Positions 5,425 through 7,352 of a stretch of 7,352 nt of DNA are shown one piece after another. Location: positions 1-7,352 of the forward strand of contig CALKMY010000082.1 in NCBI GenBank assembly GCA_938091275.1, in the 5' to 3' direction. The translations under genes and the position numbers were made by a program. A model generated the notes under the pieces. The model saw nothing but the letters and a program-made list of their open reading frames with translations, did no database searches and was not told the origin of the DNA. How positions within the stretch are numbered: position 1 is the first letter of the stretch; every line of letters begins with the position of its first letter. The stretch is from Candidatus Nanopelagicales bacterium. Its GTDB lineage: Bacteria > Actinomycetota > Actinomycetes > S36-B12.

Positions 5425-7047
5425 TCAGCCCGCTTCTTGCGGTAGCGGGTCGGTGACAGCCAGAGCGTCCGCTTCCCGACAAGACGATCCTGAGCACGCG
5501 TCGAGCTGAGATAGCTGGGCGCTGAGGGCGGCGATGAATGCTGGATCGACGGCGTCGACGATGTTGCGAAGTTCGTACGGATCGGTGCTTCGGTCGTAGA
5601 GCGCGGTGCTCCCATCGTCGTATTCGACGTACAACCAACGCTCGGAGCGCAGAGCGGAGAAGGGTGGGGGGATGTAGGGCAGGTAGTCCGGATCGCTGAC
5701 ATTCGTCTCGCCGATGGATTCCGAGAGCGTTGCGGTGCGCCAGCCCTGTGGTGTTTGACCGTCGGTAAGGAACGGCACCAGCGAGCGTCCGTCTACCCAA
5801 TTCGGGGAGGTTCCGGAGAGAACCTCGGTGAACGTCGGCGCAAGGTCAATGGTGGAGGTCATCGCGGACACCTCGACGCCGGCGGGAACACCAGGGCCGA
5901 TGGCGATCATTGGTACGACGGTGTCCGCCGCGTAGGGAGTCCGCTTGCCTTTGGGGACTCGATACTCGCCGACGTGGTACCCGTTGTCACTTGTCACGAT
6001 CACCAAGGTGTCCTTGTCGCGCCCGGTGGCCTCTAGTTCGGCGAGTACCGCTTCGACAGAGTCGGCGACGGTTTCGGCGGATCGGGCGCGCTTCCTCCAC
6101 ACCTTGTCCAACTCGGACAGTTTCCAATCGCTCAACTGAGGGAACTGGCGAAGCCACGCCGGCTCGTTCTCCCCGAAGGAGTTGTAGGCCGGCGTGCGCG
6201 GCGCGACCGTTCCCGCGTGCGCGGACAGGTGTCGTGGGGCTGTGGCGAATGGTTTGTGTGGGGTGTATGTGGAGAGGTAGAGGAAGAAGGGTTCCGGTGT
6301 CGAGCCGATGAAGTTCCGAGCTTTGTCGTTGAGGACATCGCCCAGGAAGTCCGTCGGTTTCGTCCCGTACCGGACAAGTTCTCCATTGTCGTTCAAGGTG
6401 TAGCTGTAGCCCGAGTACGAATCACCGCGGGATATCGGCACGGCCCATTCGTCCCATCCCGGTGGCACGTAGCGAATACCGTCCGGTCGCGTGGGGTACT
6501 CGTTGAGGTACTTGCCGTAGAGCGCGGTGGTGACGCCTGCATCGTTGAGCCAGACCGGGAGACAATCTTCATCCGCGTTGAGTCGTTGAAACGTCGGCCA
6601 GCCGCCTCCGGTGGCTTCAATGTTCGATACGACCCCGTGATTGTGAATGTACTGGCCGCGCATGATCGTGACGCGAGATGGGCAACAGAGGGAGTCGACG
6701 ACAGTGTGATTGGTGAATGTCATTCCCCGTTCTTTGAGCGCCTGCAGCCGAGGGATCTGGTCGAACAGTTTCCAATCCAGATCATCGGCCAGGATCATCA
6801 CCACGTTGCGAAAAGCAGGAGCCTTGGGTTGCTCGCTGGCCGAAGCGGTCACGGGCAGAGGTTCGACCATCAAGTCTTGAGCCCCGGCGCCTGTCGTGGA
6901 TGCGTCAGCCGCCGACGCGGCGGTCGGCCCAGAGGAGTATTGGCTGATCCCAAAGACGCCGATGGTGACGGCGGCGATGGTGGCGACGCTGGTGATGGTG
7001 ACGGTGTTTCGACGCCGTCGCGAAGCCCGGTGATCGTTGGGCGTCAC
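5425..7047 (-). CDS. Exported sulfatase, formylglycine type
   Basis: This 540-residue protein belongs to the alkaline-phosphatase-like sulfatase family and would hydrolyse a sulfate ester outside the membrane. The Arg-rich start (RRRR at 10-13), a hydrophobic stretch at about 15-35 and an AxA site at 44-46 indicate a signal peptide, or possibly a membrane anchor. Catalytic features: metal-binding D88-D89 in ILADDLDW, the formylglycine site C121 in CCPSRVTIMRG (C-x-P-S-R), H137, K179 in YGKYLNEY, H264 in TPHKP, D354-N355 in SDNGYHVGE and K367. C121 must be converted by a formylglycine-generating enzyme, not encoded here. A C-terminal pair, C518 and C523, may form a disulfide. The layout (PPGWDEW, TPHKPF) resembles N-acetylglucosamine-6-sulfatase-like members, but the substrate cannot be named. 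The GTG start overlaps the MFS stop (GTGA), and no clear ribosome site is present, which suggests translational coupling. Confidence 0.92.
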   Translation of the reverse strand: MTPNDHRASRRRRNTVTITSVATIAAVTIGVFGISQYSSGPTAASAADASTTGAGAQDLMVEPLPVTASASEQPKAPAFRNVVMILADDLDWKLFDQIPRLQALKERGMTFTNHTVVDSLCCPSRVTIMRGQYIHNHGVVSNIEATGGGWPTFQRLNADEDCLPVWLNDAGVTTALYGKYLNEYPTRPDGIRYVPPGWDEWAVPISRGDSYSGYSYTLNDNGELVRYGTKPTDFLGDVLNDKARNFIGSTPEPFFLYLSTYTPHKPFATAPRHLSAHAGTVAPRTPAYNSFGENEPAWLRQFPQLSDWKLSELDKVWRKRARSAETVADSVEAVLAELEATGRDKDTLVIVTSDNGYHVGEYRVPKGKRTPYAADTVVPMIAIGPGVPAGVEVSAMTSTIDLAPTFTEVLSGTSPNWVDGRSLVPFLTDGQTPQGWRTATLSESIGETNVSDPDYLPYIPPPFSALRSERWLYVEYDDGSTALYDRSTDPYELRNIVDAVDPAFIAALSAQLSQLDACSGSSCREADALAVTDPLPQEAG

Positions 7048-7352
7048 GGTGCTTGGTCCGTGCGGACGAGAGTTTCGCGCATCCGGAGAACGAGGAAGAT
7101 CGGCAGGATCGCCAATGCTGCGCCAGCGGCGAACGCCCAGTTGTAGTCGAAGGCGTCCACGAGCAGTCCGGCGACCAGCGGTCCCACAATCGCCCCCACA
7201 TCCGACATCATCTGGAACGTCGCGATAACGACGCCGCCCTTTCGTCCTCCCATGATGTCACCGACGAGGGCGGATGGAGCGGACCCCATGAAGGCGCCGC
7301 CGAACCCCTGAACCGCCATGGCGATCAGAAAGAGGGTGACGCCTGCGAGTCC
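7044..7352 (-). CDS. MFS transporter, C-terminal fragment (gene runs off the window)
   Basis: Only the last 102 residues are present; the reading frame stays open to the window edge (GLAGVTLFLIAM at the edge). Three hydrophobic segments look like helices 10-12 of a major facilitator: residues about 1-22, 38-63 and 70-90. They are joined by a GDIMGGRKGG loop, resembling the cytoplasmic loops of drug/sugar-type MFS proteins, and DAFDYN. The charged tail RMRETLVRTDQAP closes the protein. The substrate is unknown. The stop codon TGA (7044-7046) overlaps the sulfatase GTG start by 4 bp, so the two genes are surely cotranscribed and probably functionally linked. An internal ATG at 7317-7319 is not taken as the start because the conserved frame continues past it. 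Confidence 0.85.
   Translation of the reverse strand, partial: GLAGVTLFLIAMAVQGFGGAFMGSAPSALVGDIMGGRKGGVVIATFQMMSDVGAIVGPLVAGLLVDAFDYNWAFAAGAALAILPIFLVLRMRETLVRTDQAP

Noticed and set aside
5429..5449. Hairpin CCCGCT/AGCGGG just after the metB-like stop
   Set aside because: The stem is only 6 bp with a 9-nt loop and no U-rich tract follows, so I do not call it a terminator.
5425..7047. Twin-arginine (Tat) signal on the sulfatase
   Set aside because: There is an SRRRR run, but the following residues (NTV) do not fit the SRRxFLK consensus; a Sec-type signal peptide or anchor is equally likely.
6217..7146. Long plus-strand open frame opposite the sulfatase
   Set aside because: No family resemblance and no ribosome site; it is antisense to a gene with all catalytic residues in place.
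1..7352. Mobile elements, CRISPR arrays, or a prophage attachment at the tRNA
   Set aside because: I saw no transposase or integrase, no spaced repeats, and no repeat of the tRNA 3' end elsewhere in the window.

Overview
The window looks like a chromosomal stretch of a high-GC actinobacterium, most likely from the mycolic-acid group (Mycobacteriales/Corynebacteriales). The evidence is the GC-rich codon use, the frequent GTG starts, apparently leaderless promoters, and a gene order (BI-1 family gene, then cbs, then metB) that recalls the M. tuberculosis Rv1072-Rv1077-Rv1079 neighbourhood. The genus is inference. I see no insertion sequence, phage gene, CRISPR array or other mobile element.

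Layout. (1) Positions 42-118: a tRNA gene with a UAA (leucine) anticodon and an encoded CCA, but with a short, class-I variable loop. (2) 154-810, minus: a SOUL-family haem-binding-like protein. (3) 946-1845, plus: a seven-helix BI-1 (Bax inhibitor-1/YccA-like) membrane protein. Its likely intrinsic terminator lies inside the 3' end of the next gene. (4) 1861-2160, minus: an unrecognised 99-residue protein. (5) 2232-3608, plus: cystathionine beta-synthase with a CBS-domain pair. (6) 3597-4250, minus: methionine sulfoxide reductase A. (7) 4269-5420, plus: a PLP enzyme of the cystathionine gamma-synthase/gamma-lyase family. (8) 5425-7047, minus: an exported formylglycine-type sulfatase. (9) 7044-7352, minus: the C-terminal end of an MFS transporter, overlapping the sulfatase start by 4 bp.

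How the genes fit together. Genes 5 and 7 form a transsulfuration pair: Cbs condenses serine with homocysteine to cystathionine, and the second enzyme either cleaves cystathionine to cysteine or works in the opposite, methionine-ward direction. MsrA, which repairs oxidised methionine, sits antisense between them, so 2232-5420 is a sulfur amino acid and redox block. The sulfatase and MFS transporter form a separate operon that may release and move a sulfated compound or its product. The SOUL and BI-1 genes are divergent; nothing here ties them to the sulfur block.

Main points for a second look. The tRNA has a leucine-type D-arm and UAA anticodon without the long variable arm that bacterial leucine tRNAs carry. 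The only in-frame TTA codon I found in the window is in msrA. Four start codons lie 6-7 nt downstream of a TANNNT hexamer, which suggests leaderless transcripts, and in the msrA/metB gap one TAGGCTA element could serve as the -10 box in both directions. The protein families themselves are ordinary; I do not see a clear new multi-gene system.
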